DNA of 64,000 nucleotides from assembly GCA_034331105.1 (NCBI GenBank), contig JAXQGB010000014.1:124001-188000 (forward strand), given 5' to 3'. The position numbers and the translations under genes were made by a program. Source of the DNA: Caenicola sp034331105 (GTDB taxonomy: Bacteria > Synergistota > Synergistia > Synergistales > Synergistaceae). Positions 44,682 through 54,146 of the stretch are shown one piece after another (the stretch's first letter is position 1; each line of letters begins with the position of its first letter). The notes beneath the pieces are model-generated. The model was not told where the DNA came from. It worked only from the letters and a program-made list of their open reading frames with translations, and made no database searches.

Positions 44682-45488
44682 CTATCCCAGTGCGACATCG
44701 AGGACCATCATGACTGCAAAGCCGAACAAGACCCCCATTGTAGCCAGATCGCCGTTTCCGCTAGATTGCGACTCGGGGACTACCTCTTCAACAACAACAA
44801 ATATCATCGCACCTGCTGCATAAGCAAGCGCATATGGAAGTACGGGCCGGGCTATCTGGACTAAAAGAGCGCCGATAAGGGCAAAAAAGGGTTCAACTAC
44901 CGCAGAAAGCTGACCATATAAAAAAGCCTTCTGCCTGCTCAGTCCCTCACGGCGAAGAGGCATCGAAACAGCAAGCCCTTCCGGAAAGTTCTGCAGTCCT
45001 ATGCCTATAGCCAAGGCTATCGCTCCGGCCATAGTTGCCTCCGGCATAAGTCCTATTGCTCCGAATGCCACCCCGACAGCCATGCCTTCAGGTATGTTGT
45101 GGATGGTTATAGCCAAAACAAGGAGCGTCGTCCTCCTCATTCTTGATGGAGGTCCGTCCGGGTCTGTCTCTGCCATTCCAGGATGGAGATGAGGCATGAG
45201 CATGTCAAGAAGCCTCATTGAAATACCCCCGAGTAGGAAGCCTATAAAAGGAGGCAGCCATCCCGGGTAGCCGAGTTCTTCCGATATCGATATTGCGGGG
45301 GCAAGCAGAGACCAGAAACTGGCGGCGATCATTACCCCTCCGGCAAATCCCAGCATTACATCAAGAACTTTCTGATCAGGCCTCTTTGCAAGAAAGACTC
45401 CCGAAGCGCCCAAAGCTGTCAGGCCCCACGTAAAGCATCCTGCCAAAAGCGCCTGGACCGGCGCCGACAACCCCAAAAACCAATTCAC
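44682..45488 (-). CDS. ZIP-family divalent metal transporter
   Basis: About 268 residues with eight membrane segments. The metal-binding helices carry ITIHNIPEGMAVGVAFGA and IGIGLQNFPEGLAVSMPL, which are diagnostic for ZIP proteins; a short His-rich loop (PHLHPGMAE) separates TM3 and TM4. It would import zinc, iron or a similar ion. A TTG at 45506 is also in frame, but GGAGG lies inside its first codons, so a GTG at 45488 is preferred. Transcribed alone, between terminator and divergent HD gene. Confidence 0.88.
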   Translation of the reverse strand: MNWFLGLSAPVQALLAGCFTWGLTALGASGVFLAKRPDQKVLDVMLGFAGGVMIAASFWSLLAPAISISEELGYPGWLPPFIGFLLGGISMRLLDMLMPHLHPGMAETDPDGPPSRMRRTTLLVLAITIHNIPEGMAVGVAFGAIGLMPEATMAGAIALAIGIGLQNFPEGLAVSMPLRREGLSRQKAFLYGQLSAVVEPFFALIGALLVQIARPVLPYALAYAAGAMIFVVVEEVVPESQSSGNGDLATMGVLFGFAVMMVLDVALG

Positions 45489-45605
45489 AGGAACATCATC
45501 CTCCAAAGAGCGATCTTTCGGAACAACTCCTATTTTACAAGCAAAACATTAGTACCAATAGCGCGGATTTGACGCAATCGATATAGAAAACGTTTCAATC
45601 TATGG

Positions 45606-45614
45606 TGATATAAT
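45606..45614 (+). promoter_or_regulatory. Extended -10 promoter for the HD-domain gene
   Basis: TGATATAAT, a perfect TG-N-TATAAT, with no good -35 box. Transcription would start near 45621, so the in-frame ATG at 45626 would be almost leaderless. This favours the GTG at 45644 behind GGGGGG. Confidence 0.5.
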
Positions 45615-45643
45615 ATTCTCTCAGAATGTGGGGGGCGAAGCCA

Positions 45644-46405
45644 GTGTTTTCTGCCGATAGGACAAATGAATGGTTCAAAGTCTACACAGATAGTTATAAG
45701 ACAGAAGGTATGCTCCACCCTATGCTTGACCTCAAGCTAAAACACAGTAAAAGAGTATCTGAAATATGCTCCGAAATAGCTGATTCAATGGGATGGAACG
45801 AGCATGGAGACAGCTGGATGGCACATACTGCAGGTCTTCTGCATGACGTGGGAAGATTTCCTCAGTACAGTAAGTACGGCACTTTTTTTGACAGTATCAG
45901 TGTAGACCATGGAGACCTGGGAGCAGAAATTCTCTCAAAAGAATTCAACTGGGATGGCATCCCTGAGAATTTCAGGGAAAATGTCATCTCTGCTGTTAAG
46001 TTCCACAACAAGAAATTAGTGCCGACAGACATTAAGCTTGGTGCTTATAAGTGGTCATGTCTTGTTAGGGACGCTGACAAGATCGACATTTACAGAATGG
46101 TAGAGGAGCGTATCGACAAAGGAACGATATTTGAAATGCTCCCGAGGCACCAGTTGGCAGAAGGACTTTCTCCCGATCTTGTGGAAGAAATAAAGATAAC
46201 GGGTTCAGGTTCCTATTCAAAGGCACGCTCCCTTCAGGATTACAGACTGATACAGCTGACATGGGGATGCGACCTGAATTTTCCTGTTTCAGTGGCTACG
46301 GTCAAAGAAGAAAGAATAATCGAAAGGATCCGCGAAGACCTCAGCCCTTTCGGAATAAACGACCTCGTTGACGACCTGGTAAACCGCATATATGCCATGG
46401 CATAA
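45644..46405 (+). CDS. HD-domain phosphohydrolase
   Basis: 253 residues from a GTG at 45644 that follows GGGGGG; an in-frame ATG at 45626 is possible but lies only a few bases after the promoter -10 box. HD motif residues are in KLKHSKRVSEIC, TAGLLHDVGRFPQYS (His-Asp pair), DHGDLGAEIL, FHNK and RDADKIDIY, so the metal site looks complete. The family hydrolyses phosphate esters, often nucleotides or cyclic nucleotides; the substrate is unknown. No membrane segment. Confidence 0.85.
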   Translation: MFSADRTNEWFKVYTDSYKTEGMLHPMLDLKLKHSKRVSEICSEIADSMGWNEHGDSWMAHTAGLLHDVGRFPQYSKYGTFFDSISVDHGDLGAEILSKEFNWDGIPENFRENVISAVKFHNKKLVPTDIKLGAYKWSCLVRDADKIDIYRMVEERIDKGTIFEMLPRHQLAEGLSPDLVEEIKITGSGSYSKARSLQDYRLIQLTWGCDLNFPVSVATVKEERIIERIREDLSPFGINDLVDDLVNRIYAMA

Positions 46406-46410
46406 CAAAA

Positions 46411-46440
46411 GGGAGACCTGCATATCAATAAGGGTCTCCC
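46411..46440. terminator. Hairpin between converging HD and rubredoxin genes
   Basis: Perfect eight-base arms GGGAGACC (46411-46418) and GGTCTCCC (46433-46440). On the minus strand TTTTG follows, so it probably ends the rubredoxin transcript. Confidence 0.65.
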
Positions 46441-46478
46441 GTAACTATGACTTATCCTCGATTTGTCTTGTTAACTGA

Positions 46479-46637
46479 TCACTGAACTTCAAACATGTCC
46501 TTGCCTACACCGCACACGGGGCAGGCCCAGTCATCAGGGATCTCTTCAAAAGATGTTCCGGGAGCAACCCCTGAATCCGGATCTCCTGCTTCCGGATCAT
46601 AAACATATCCACAAACGGTGCATACGTACTTCTTCAT
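46479..46637 (-). CDS. Rubredoxin
   Basis: 52 residues, the normal rubredoxin size, from an ATG at 46637 with GGAGG ten bases upstream. Four cysteines (6, 9, 39, 42) in VCTVCGY and ACPVCGV bind one iron. It carries single electrons in the cytoplasm, in anaerobes often to oxygen- or peroxide-reducing enzymes. It follows the M24 peptidase gene by 78 bases on the same strand and may be read from the same transcript. Confidence 0.97.
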   Translation of the reverse strand: MKKYVCTVCGYVYDPEAGDPDSGVAPGTSFEEIPDDWACPVCGVGKDMFEVQ

Positions 46638-46715
46638 CGTCAATAGTCCTCCTTTTAGATTGGCCCTTATCAATGGCCTCTTTTGCCAAAATCATTATCA
46701 TTCTAACATTGTTTT

Positions 46716-47807
46716 TTATACACGGTAGAAAGACTGTTCAAGTTTTCCCGTCAGCCTCGTTCCACCTTGTTCAATTATAAGGTAATTATCCTCTAATCTC
46801 AATCCTCCCCAGCCATCGATATATATGCCGGGTTCGATCGTTACGACGTCGTTCTGCTTCAATTCATATGAATATTTTGAGGAAAGGTAAGGTATCTCGT
46901 GTATCTCAATGCCCAGGCCGTGCCCCAGACCATGAGTAAAGTATCTGCCCAGGCCCATAGATTCAAGCACATCATATGCTGTTTTGTACACATCGGTTCC
47001 CCTTGCGCCTGAGCGCAGGGCTCTGACAGCTTCATGGTGTGCCTCTGACAGTATTTCATGATAATCTTTTGCGCGGGCATCCGGCTCACCGAATGAAAAA
47101 TTTCTTGTTATGTCACAGAAGTACCCTTTGTACCTGACGCCAAAATCAACGGTGACCCATTCTCCCCCTGCCATTACCTTGTCGGTGGCCCTTCCGTGGG
47201 GCATCGAGCTTCGTGTTCCAGACGCAACTATCATATCGAATCCTGATTCGCCGCCAAATTTATTGATGTTGTAATTGAGGAGCGCTTCAAATTCCTTCTC
47301 AGTCATTCCCGGCCGTACAAGGTCCAATGTTTCCAGGAATGCGTCTGCGGCTATCTCACCGGCCTTTATGATGTAACAGACTTCATGTTCGTCCTTTGAA
47401 CGGCGAAGCTCAGATGTGAGATAAGACCCGTCGCCCCATCTGGTATTTTTAGCTGAGGATAGTTTTTCCCACACAGAATGGGAGGTTTTAGATGCTTCAC
47501 AAAGTATCTTTTGAGCACCATGGGCGGATATGCTTTCAAGAAGATCGTCCACCAGACTGATCTTTTGTGCCGATACCCGGTAAGGCGACTGTCTTTCACC
47601 CTGCTGCCCGTACCTGCCGTCAAGGATCAGTTCGACAGAATTTTTATAAACAGCCAGCGCACCCGATGTACCCCTGAAACCGCTGAGGTAATAAAGTGTT
47701 TCCCAGTTGTAGCTTTCATCTGTCAGGACAACAAAAGCATCGGTGTCTGTTTTTGCCATCTCTTCCCTCAGTTTTTCGGCTCTTTTCAGGATATAATTAC
47801 TGTCCAT
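46716..47807 (-). CDS. M24-family Xaa-Pro peptidase
   Basis: 363 residues. N-terminal creatinase-like domain (about 1-125), then the pita-bread catalytic domain with metal ligands in WVTVDFGVRYKGYFCDITRNF, THGLGHGLGIEIHEIP and VTIEPGIYIDGWGGLRLED. This fits aminopeptidase P or prolidase of the bacterial PepP/PepQ type, cutting next to proline in peptides. It overlaps the AIR-synthase-like gene by 11 bases. Confidence 0.93.
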   Translation of the reverse strand: MDSNYILKRAEKLREEMAKTDTDAFVVLTDESYNWETLYYLSGFRGTSGALAVYKNSVELILDGRYGQQGERQSPYRVSAQKISLVDDLLESISAHGAQKILCEASKTSHSVWEKLSSAKNTRWGDGSYLTSELRRSKDEHEVCYIIKAGEIAADAFLETLDLVRPGMTEKEFEALLNYNINKFGGESGFDMIVASGTRSSMPHGRATDKVMAGGEWVTVDFGVRYKGYFCDITRNFSFGEPDARAKDYHEILSEAHHEAVRALRSGARGTDVYKTAYDVLESMGLGRYFTHGLGHGLGIEIHEIPYLSSKYSYELKQNDVVTIEPGIYIDGWGGLRLEDNYLIIEQGGTRLTGKLEQSFYRV

Positions 47808-48792
47808 TTTTTGCTACGTCCATTTTGAGCAGTCTCCACAGCTCCTCCGAGGGCTCGGGAACGGGATCCTGAAGTTTTTCTCCCATCGATCCGACAACAG
47901 AGGCATCAATATTTATTTTTGATAGTTCTCTGAGCGCTTCTTCTGTCATATTCGCAGGTACTGCTGCAAGAAGGCTGCCAGAGGCAATGAGCCGGAGCGG
48001 GTCAAATCCAAGCTCTTCTGCTGCCCTGGCTGTAAGGGGATGGACCGGGACAGAAGCATAGTCAATTTCGGCCCTGAGTCCGCTAAGGGAAGAAATCTCG
48101 CCTATTCCTCCCATGAATCCGCCCTCAGTAGGATCATGCATGAACTTGGCTATCTTTCTTAATGCTTTAGATTCTTCGAGGACAGATGTCTTTTCAGACC
48201 AAGAGGCCATTTCTTCGACCTCATCTTCAGACATGAAAGGTTTCAGAAGACCGGGCTTGTCTGTCGCCAAGATGGACATGCCCTCGATCCCGATATGTTT
48301 GGTGACTATAAGCGCGTCTCCGGGCCGAAGCTCACTGGCCCTGAGCACTCTGTCAGCTGTACCTATAAGGGCTCCCATGATCACAGGCCTATCATATCTG
48401 TCGTTGAATTCTGTATGCCCTCCGGCCACAGCGATCCCCTGAGCAAGACATTCTTCGTGTATCTCACTCATTATCCGCGCTGCCCCCTCTTCTCCCCATG
48501 AAGGGGGAAGGATGAGCGTAACGGCAAGATATGCCGGATCTCCTCCTTTTGAGGCTATGTCGTTTGAATTTATCCTTACCAGAAGTCTTCCCGCACCTTT
48601 TTCAGCACCGACTATGGGGTCGGATGAAAAGATAAGGTACTTTCCTTTCGGCCACTCAATAACAGCAGCGTCTTCTCCCACTGCCGGGCCGATGAGAAGT
48701 TCTTCCCTGACTGCCCCGACGTAGCGAAGTACGTTTCGTTTGAGAGCTTCAGGCGAGAGTTTTCCGGATGGCAGCCCTTTGGTCTCGTCCAT
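47797..48792 (-). CDS. AIR synthase-related (HypE/ThiL-like) protein
   Basis: 331 residues. PurM-like ATP-binding domain with GPAVGEDAAVIE near 38, INSNDIASKGGDPAYLAVTLILP near 75, and AVAGGHTEFNDRYDRPVIMGALIG near 125. The C-terminal domain holds MHDPTEGGFMGGIGEIS, a typical HypE-like segment. The superfamily activates substrates with ATP (PurM, ThiL, HypE, SelD). It lacks the HypE C-terminal Cys. No hydrogenase genes are near, so the substrate is open. Starts six bases after queH. Confidence 0.85.
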   Translation of the reverse strand: MDETKGLPSGKLSPEALKRNVLRYVGAVREELLIGPAVGEDAAVIEWPKGKYLIFSSDPIVGAEKGAGRLLVRINSNDIASKGGDPAYLAVTLILPPSWGEEGAARIMSEIHEECLAQGIAVAGGHTEFNDRYDRPVIMGALIGTADRVLRASELRPGDALIVTKHIGIEGMSILATDKPGLLKPFMSEDEVEEMASWSEKTSVLEESKALRKIAKFMHDPTEGGFMGGIGEISSLSGLRAEIDYASVPVHPLTARAAEELGFDPLRLIASGSLLAAVPANMTEEALRELSKINIDASVVGSMGEKLQDPVPEPSEELWRLLKMDVAKNGQ

Positions 48793-48798
48793 TTTCAG

Positions 48799-49347
48799 TC
48801 ACCTGTTTCTTATCGAATAAATACAGCCACAGTAGTCTTGCCTGTAGAGCCCCAGTTTTCTGCTCTCATCCACGGACCTTTTGAATCCGTTGTTTTTTCG
48901 CCAGATCTTTGAGATCCAGAACAGACCGTACTCAGAACAAACTTTTTCCCCTATCCCGTTAATGACAGAGGGGTCTTTGTGCGGGCTGATAGTGAGGGTG
49001 GTCGTCAAGGATCCTGCACCGCTCCTTACTGCGTATTCAGCCGCCGCTTTCAGCTGGAGCCCAAAACAGAGCAGACATCTTTTTCCGCCCTCAGGCTCGG
49101 ATGCAAACGCTTTCGTTTCCCTTATCCACTTCTCGGGGTCGTAAGGCGTTACATAACACCCTATACCTTTAGTCTGGCATAGAAATACTACAGCGGCGGC
49201 CCTTTTTTGAAATTCGTCCTTTGGGTGAATGTTGCCCCCGTAGAAAAAACCTTCTGTACTGTATCCCTCATCCAAAAGGAGATCTGCAGGTACAGTTGCA
49301 TCAGGAGCACAGCATATATGAAGGATCAGTCGCTTTCTATCATCCAT
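48799..49347 (-). CDS. queH: Epoxyqueuosine reductase QueH
   Basis: Last step of queuosine synthesis in tRNA anticodons. 182 residues, DUF208 length. Cysteines in LHICCAPDAT, GKRCLLCFGLQL and RQDYCGCIYSI would hold the 4Fe-4S cluster and the metal site known for QueH; SLTTTLTISPHKDPSVIN is the family signature. It is unrelated to the cobalamin-dependent QueG. Lies 28 bases after trmI. Confidence 0.95.
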   Translation of the reverse strand: MDDRKRLILHICCAPDATVPADLLLDEGYSTEGFFYGGNIHPKDEFQKRAAAVVFLCQTKGIGCYVTPYDPEKWIRETKAFASEPEGGKRCLLCFGLQLKAAAEYAVRSGAGSLTTTLTISPHKDPSVINGIGEKVCSEYGLFWISKIWRKNNGFKRSVDESRKLGLYRQDYCGCIYSIRNR

Positions 49348-49375
49348 GTATTTGAACGGCGCCCCTTTATAGCTG

Positions 49376-50224
49376 CTATTCTGTTACCTCTTCTTCTGTC
49401 TCAGTTTCAGCTTCAGTTTCAACATCTCCGTTAACCTCCGGCGGTACCTGCTCCGGCAATGGAAGAGTCTTCACTGCAAAGATCAGGTAGCCGGTATGGC
49501 CTATCATGACATCTTCGGGCCTTATGCGGTTAGGTTCGGTCTTATAGTAGCGAAGCATCAGCTCTACCACCTGGACATCGGCGAAACCGAATTCCGAGAG
49601 CTTTACAAGAGTCTCAGATATCTGATTAGCAGTAGGGACAAGTATGCCAAGGTGATTTCCGGGAGCCAGTGCTTCATATGCCTTATCTATATACTCCCAC
49701 GGAGTAGGGATATCAAGGAAAACGGCATCCGCGTCCCTCTCTTTGAACCCCTCGTCAAGCGATCTGACGTTGAATTCTATCCTGTGGGCAACTCCCCATT
49801 TTTCTGCGTTCTTTTTTGCAAGCGCTGAGAATTCCTCTCTTCGGTCGTAGGTGCAGACCTTTCCCTCATCTCCCACAAAGTGTGCAAAGGTACAGCAAAG
49901 GCTTCCTGAACCTGTTCCGCATTCGACTACTGTACATCCGGGAAAGATGTTCATGTGCTGGAGTATGAACCCTGCGTCTTTAGGGAAAACTATCTGGGTC
50001 TGTCTCTTGATCCTTCTGGTGTATCCGGCCAGGGTGGGCCTTAACAGATAATAGACTTCTCCTTTGGGGGTAACTATGCCTTCCCCGTATCCGTGTTCCA
50101 TAAGGTCAGAGTGCTTGATCTGACCGAAATGAGTCCCCTGAGACATCCCCGGTGTTACTTTTATAAGGAAATTATCTCCTTTTTTGGGGTTCCAGATAAA
50201 AACCAGATCTCCGGCCTTTATCAT
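49376..50224 (-). CDS. trmI: tRNA (adenine-58-N1)-methyltransferase
   Basis: 282 residues. N-terminal beta-barrel domain (about 1-75), then a class I SAM fold with VVECGTGSGSLCCTFAHFVG (about 95-114), CTYDRREEFSALAKKN and FLDIPTPWEYIDKAYEALAPG. This matches the TrmI type that methylates A58 in the T-loop of tRNA. The last 25 residues are an acidic Glu/Thr-rich tail with no assigned role. Starts on the base after the transketolase stop. Confidence 0.94.
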   Translation of the reverse strand: MIKAGDLVFIWNPKKGDNFLIKVTPGMSQGTHFGQIKHSDLMEHGYGEGIVTPKGEVYYLLRPTLAGYTRRIKRQTQIVFPKDAGFILQHMNIFPGCTVVECGTGSGSLCCTFAHFVGDEGKVCTYDRREEFSALAKKNAEKWGVAHRIEFNVRSLDEGFKERDADAVFLDIPTPWEYIDKAYEALAPGNHLGILVPTANQISETLVKLSEFGFADVQVVELMLRYYKTEPNRIRPEDVMIGHTGYLIFAVKTLPLPEQVPPEVNGDVETEAETETEEEVTE

Positions 50225-52159
50225 CTAGTTCAAAGCCCCTTTGACTGCAGATGCTATATCTGCCGGCGAAAGATTCATTTCAGCCATAACTTCACTGCCA
50301 GGCCCTGAACATCCGTAATGGGTGACTCCCATATTGACTATCCTGACTGCCTTACCTGCGCGTGCGAACATCATTGAAGCGATAGAGCCGATACCCGTGT
50401 TCACATGGTGGTCTTCACATGTGATAAAGGGCTTGTCTCCCACAAGCTCAATGAGTTTCTGAGCATCCATCCCCAACGGTGAAGCACAGTGAAGCACTTT
50501 TACGCTGATACCTTCTGCAGCGAGGAGATCATGTGCAGCAATGGCCCTGCCCGAAAAATGTCCCATTGAAAGGATCACGGCATCTTTGCCATCCCTTAGA
50601 ACATCGATATCCCCGTAGTTGAATGTGTATCCGTCACCGTAGAATGGGGTCCCGTCCTCTTTAAGGACAACGGGAAGTACGCTCCTTCCCATTGCAAGGC
50701 AGATGTTGCCCGGTTCTTTCAGCATCCATCTTGTTGCCCTGTCCGTCTGGTTAGGGTCGGCCGGAACTACGACCTTCCACCCAAAAGTGTTGCGGAAAAG
50801 TCCGACATAATCTATACACTGATGGGTCATTCCGTCTTCGCCTACATCAAGTCCTGTGTGAGTGAGAACTGTTTTTATCGAAGCCTTGTTTATGTCGTTG
50901 AGCCTCTGCTGATTGTAGACTTCATCAGCACCAAAAACGCCAAAAGCTGCCCAGAGAGATACTGCTCCGGCTGCGGAGGCTGCCCCGGCAACAGTAGCAG
51001 TCGCGTGTTCCTGAATACCTGATTGTATGAAATTGTCAGGACATGCCTTGGCAAAACCGTCCACTTTCACGGAACCGGCGAGGTCACAGTCAAAGACGAT
51101 CATCGGAGTACGTCCCTCTTTTTTGTAATTCAATTCACCGACCTGTGCAAGGGCCTTGCCAAAAGCGCCTCTGTTGTCTTTCTTGTCTTCTTTAGTGTAT
51201 GTGACAGGGATCCCTGTATCGAGGTCAGGCACGCATCTTGTTACCTCACGGCCCTTGGGAAGTTCTCCCTTTCTGGCTTCAAGCGCCTTTTCAAACATCT
51301 CCATGTCAGAGCCAAGCTCCCTCAGGGCTGTTGCAAGATCCTCGCCCGATGCAGCCTTGCCATGATAATCAGGGATATTCTGCATGAATGAGACCCCTTT
51401 TCCCATGACTGTCCTGCAAAGTATCACGTAACATCCCTCATGGGTCACTGCACACCTCATCGCATCATATATCTGCGAATATGAGTGTCCGTCGCACTCT
51501 ATGACGTGCCATCCGTCTGCCTTCCAAAGAGCGGGGATGTTGACCGGCATTACTTCTTCGATATGTCCGCTTATCTGTATATCGTTCCAGTCGACCAGAA
51601 CAGTGAGGTTGTTCAGCTTTTCTTTTGCTGCTATCCTTCTTGCTTCAGATACCTGTCCTTTTACCTGTTCCCCGTCACCCATTACGACCCAGGTCTTGGA
51701 GTTCGATCCGCGGGCTCTTGCTGCAAGCGCAAATCCCACACCTGCTGCAAGCCCCTGTCCAAGGTTGCCTGTTCCCCAGTCGACACCGGGGACATCCCTT
51801 TCAACATGCCCCTGGAATGGACTGCAGGTACGCCTGAAGTTCGGATACATCTCCTCGGGAGAGAAAAACCCGTATGCCGCAAGGGCGGAATAAAAGCCGG
51901 CGGATGTGTGGCCGTGGCTTATTACGATCCTGTCGCGTTCCATGCAGTCAGATCTGTCAGGGGAGACATCTGCCACAGCAAGCAGTGTCATGTATATGTC
52001 CATCGAAGAGAGCGCTCCGCCGGGGTGTCCGCTTTTTGCGGCTGAGGTCGCAATAACCGACCACACTCTGCCTTTTCGCGCTCTTTCCTTAAGTTCAGTT
52101 GTCATTTCCGGGCTGACCTTTGCAGCCCTGAAGCCCTTCATTTCGGTCGTTGGGTCCAT
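50225..52159 (-). CDS. Transketolase (full length)
   Basis: Moves two-carbon units between ketose and aldose phosphates in the non-oxidative pentose phosphate pathway. 644 residues carrying both halves. TPP-binding: VISHGHTSAGFYSAL, GTGNLGQGLAAGVGFA, VVMGDGEQVKGQVSEARR with DWNDIQISG; the C-terminal part has SGIQEHATATVAGAA (catalytic Glu), LTHTGLDVGEDGMTHQ and ITCEDHHVNTGIGS. It supplies ribulose/ribose phosphates that would also feed Kdo synthesis. Opens an operon with trmI, queH, the AIR-synthase-like gene and the M24 peptidase. A GAGAGGAG site precedes the ATG. Confidence 0.93.
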   Translation of the reverse strand: MDPTTEMKGFRAAKVSPEMTTELKERARKGRVWSVIATSAAKSGHPGGALSSMDIYMTLLAVADVSPDRSDCMERDRIVISHGHTSAGFYSALAAYGFFSPEEMYPNFRRTCSPFQGHVERDVPGVDWGTGNLGQGLAAGVGFALAARARGSNSKTWVVMGDGEQVKGQVSEARRIAAKEKLNNLTVLVDWNDIQISGHIEEVMPVNIPALWKADGWHVIECDGHSYSQIYDAMRCAVTHEGCYVILCRTVMGKGVSFMQNIPDYHGKAASGEDLATALRELGSDMEMFEKALEARKGELPKGREVTRCVPDLDTGIPVTYTKEDKKDNRGAFGKALAQVGELNYKKEGRTPMIVFDCDLAGSVKVDGFAKACPDNFIQSGIQEHATATVAGAASAAGAVSLWAAFGVFGADEVYNQQRLNDINKASIKTVLTHTGLDVGEDGMTHQCIDYVGLFRNTFGWKVVVPADPNQTDRATRWMLKEPGNICLAMGRSVLPVVLKEDGTPFYGDGYTFNYGDIDVLRDGKDAVILSMGHFSGRAIAAHDLLAAEGISVKVLHCASPLGMDAQKLIELVGDKPFITCEDHHVNTGIGSIASMMFARAGKAVRIVNMGVTHYGCSGPGSEVMAEMNLSPADIASAVKGALN

Positions 52160-52237
52160 TTCTTAATAACTCCTCTCGATAAACAGAAAAATTGGTCAAA
52201 ACACAGACAGGTCAATTGTAACCTTAATATGGAAAAT

Positions 52238-52282
52238 TTGGAAAAATATTTTTGATAGTTTATAATAGCGAATCGCTTTATA
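52238..52282 (+). promoter_or_regulatory. Promoter and dyad operator upstream of etfB
   Basis: TTGGAA (52238-52243), 17 bases, then TATAAT (52261-52266): a good sigma-70-type promoter. From the -10 box onward there is a near-perfect dyad, TATAA-t-AGCGA-a-TCGCT-TTATA (52261-52282), covering the start of transcription. A repressor bound there would block the operon. Which regulator binds is not known. Confidence 0.65.
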
Positions 52283-52333
52283 CTTATCTGCGGTCTCACT
52301 CAATCGTCCAAATGCACGGCAGGAGGAATCAAC

Positions 52334-53146
52334 TTGCGTATAGCTGTACTGGTAAAACAGGTCCCGGCAGTCGATAATGTCAAAATAGATGAAAAAACAG
52401 GAACGATGGTCAGAGAGGGAGTTGAAGCTGAACTCAATCCGCTCGACCTCCATGCTGTAGAAGCTGCTGTAAGTATAAAGGAGAGCATGCCGGAAAGATC
52501 TGTTGAAATAACAGCCATTACCATGGGGCCTCCTCAGGCAAAGGCATCTGCGGCATACGCTGTCTCTATGGGATGCGACAGAGGTGTGCTTGTCTCTGAT
52601 AAAAAGTTTGGCGGATCCGACACACTGGCCACATCAAGGACCTTGGCTAAGGCTATCGAAAAACTTGGCCCTTTTGACATCATCCTGGCAGGCGAAAGGG
52701 CGACAGACGGAGAAACAGGACAGGTCGGACCTGCTTCCGCAGAGTTCCTCAAAATACCGGCGCTTACTTATGTGAGTTCGATAGATAAACTTAATGATGA
52801 ATATATAGAAGTCACAAGGTCAATAGAAGGAGGCCATGAGAAGCTGAGAGCTCCGCTTCCCGCAATGGTCATCCCTGTCAAGGAAATGAACATTCCAAGA
52901 CTCTGCACTCTCGGCGGGAAACTACGTGCAAAAAAAACAGAGATACCGCTCCTGAATGCGGATGACCTTGATCTTGACGAGAATTCAACAGGCTTGAAAG
53001 GCTCCGCAACGTGGGTCATAAACGTAACATATCCGCAGATGACAAGGCAGGGGAGAAAGATCAATTCTTCCGGAAGGTTGGAAGAGACGCTTAATACGAT
53101 CTTGAACTTTCTTGATGAGAAAAATTGTCTGGGGGAATCAAAATGA
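52334..53146 (+). CDS. etfB: Electron transfer flavoprotein, beta subunit
   Basis: 270 residues from a TTG start with AGGAGG eight bases upstream. AVLVKQVPAVDNVKIDEKTG opens the protein; ELNPLDLHAVEAAV and ATDGETGQVGPASAEFL match the beta subunit, with the second segment contacting the second nucleotide or FAD. The NPxD-type N-terminal half resembles bifurcating Etf proteins rather than the AMP-binding type, which is suggestive only. Pairs with etfA, which overlaps its stop (ATGA). Confidence 0.93.
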   Translation: MRIAVLVKQVPAVDNVKIDEKTGTMVREGVEAELNPLDLHAVEAAVSIKESMPERSVEITAITMGPPQAKASAAYAVSMGCDRGVLVSDKKFGGSDTLATSRTLAKAIEKLGPFDIILAGERATDGETGQVGPASAEFLKIPALTYVSSIDKLNDEYIEVTRSIEGGHEKLRAPLPAMVIPVKEMNIPRLCTLGGKLRAKKTEIPLLNADDLDLDENSTGLKGSATWVINVTYPQMTRQGRKINSSGRLEETLNTILNFLDEKNCLGESK

Positions 53147-54144
53147 ACGTCAATAACAATGAGGTATGGACGCTGGCAGAGGTCAGAGGCAAAGAGATCC
53201 ATCCCGTTTCCAGAGAACTTCTCGCATGGGGAAGGGAACTTGCCGACTCAATGGGCGCCCCTCTTGCAAGCATACTTATCGGGTGTGACATTTCTTCAAA
53301 GGCAGAAGAACTTTTTCCTTACGGAGCTGACAAGGTATATGTGATCGATGATCCGTCACTTGATAATTTTCTCTGCGACTCTCAGGTAAACATCCTTGAA
53401 GACCTTATCAACAGATTCAGCCCGTCCATCCTGATAGCCTCCGCAACAACACAGGGAAGGACCATTATGCCAATGCTCAGTGCCAGGATAGGCTGCGGGC
53501 TTACTGCTGACTGCACTGAACTGTCAATAGACTCCGGATCAGGTAAACTTATCCAGACAAGGCCTGCTATCGGAGGCAACGTTATGGCAGACATAAAAAC
53601 AAGAGGACGTGATCCTCAGATGTGCACAGTGAGGCCGAAGTCTAAAAGACCTCTCTGTCGTGACATTTCACACAAGGGTGAACTGATCAACGTCTCCCCT
53701 TCAGCAAACTTGCTGGCATCCGCGCTGACATACCTGGGATTCATTCCTGAGACGTCAATAGGCCTCCCTATCCAGGAAGCAGAGATCATAATTTCCGGCG
53801 GCAAGGGAATGAAAAACTCCAAAAATTTTGCAAAGCTTGAAGAACTTGCAAGACTGCTTGGAGGAACGGTAGGGGCTTCGCGTATGGCGGTAGATCTGGG
53901 CTGGGCTCCTTATTCAGCTCAGGTGGGACTTAGCGGCAAGTCTGTTACTCCACGGCTTTACCTGGCATTTGGCATATCCGGTGCCGTTCAGCACATCGCC
54001 GGCATGTCCGGAGCAGAAACAATAATAGCCGTGAACCATGACCCTGAGGCACCGATCTTCAGGGTTGCAGACCTGAGCATTCAGGGCGACGCAATGGAGA
54101 TCCTTGACGGACTTATTGATTCACTCAAGAAAAGGCAGTCATAG
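53143..54144 (+). CDS. etfA: Electron transfer flavoprotein, alpha subunit
   Basis: 333 residues from the ATG at 53143 that overlaps the etfB stop; GGGGGAA lies upstream. The C-terminal FAD domain is complete: GGTVGASRMAVDLGWAP, QVGLSGKSVTPRLYLAFGIS, GAVQHIAGMSGAETIIAVN, DPEAPIFRVADL. There is no extra N-terminal ferredoxin domain of the kind found in the LctC subunit of some lactate dehydrogenase complexes. Forms the Etf heterodimer that exchanges electrons with the neighbouring FAD oxidase. Confidence 0.93.
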   Translation: MNVNNNEVWTLAEVRGKEIHPVSRELLAWGRELADSMGAPLASILIGCDISSKAEELFPYGADKVYVIDDPSLDNFLCDSQVNILEDLINRFSPSILIASATTQGRTIMPMLSARIGCGLTADCTELSIDSGSGKLIQTRPAIGGNVMADIKTRGRDPQMCTVRPKSKRPLCRDISHKGELINVSPSANLLASALTYLGFIPETSIGLPIQEAEIIISGGKGMKNSKNFAKLEELARLLGGTVGASRMAVDLGWAPYSAQVGLSGKSVTPRLYLAFGISGAVQHIAGMSGAETIIAVNHDPEAPIFRVADLSIQGDAMEILDGLIDSLKKRQS

Positions 54145-54146
54145 CA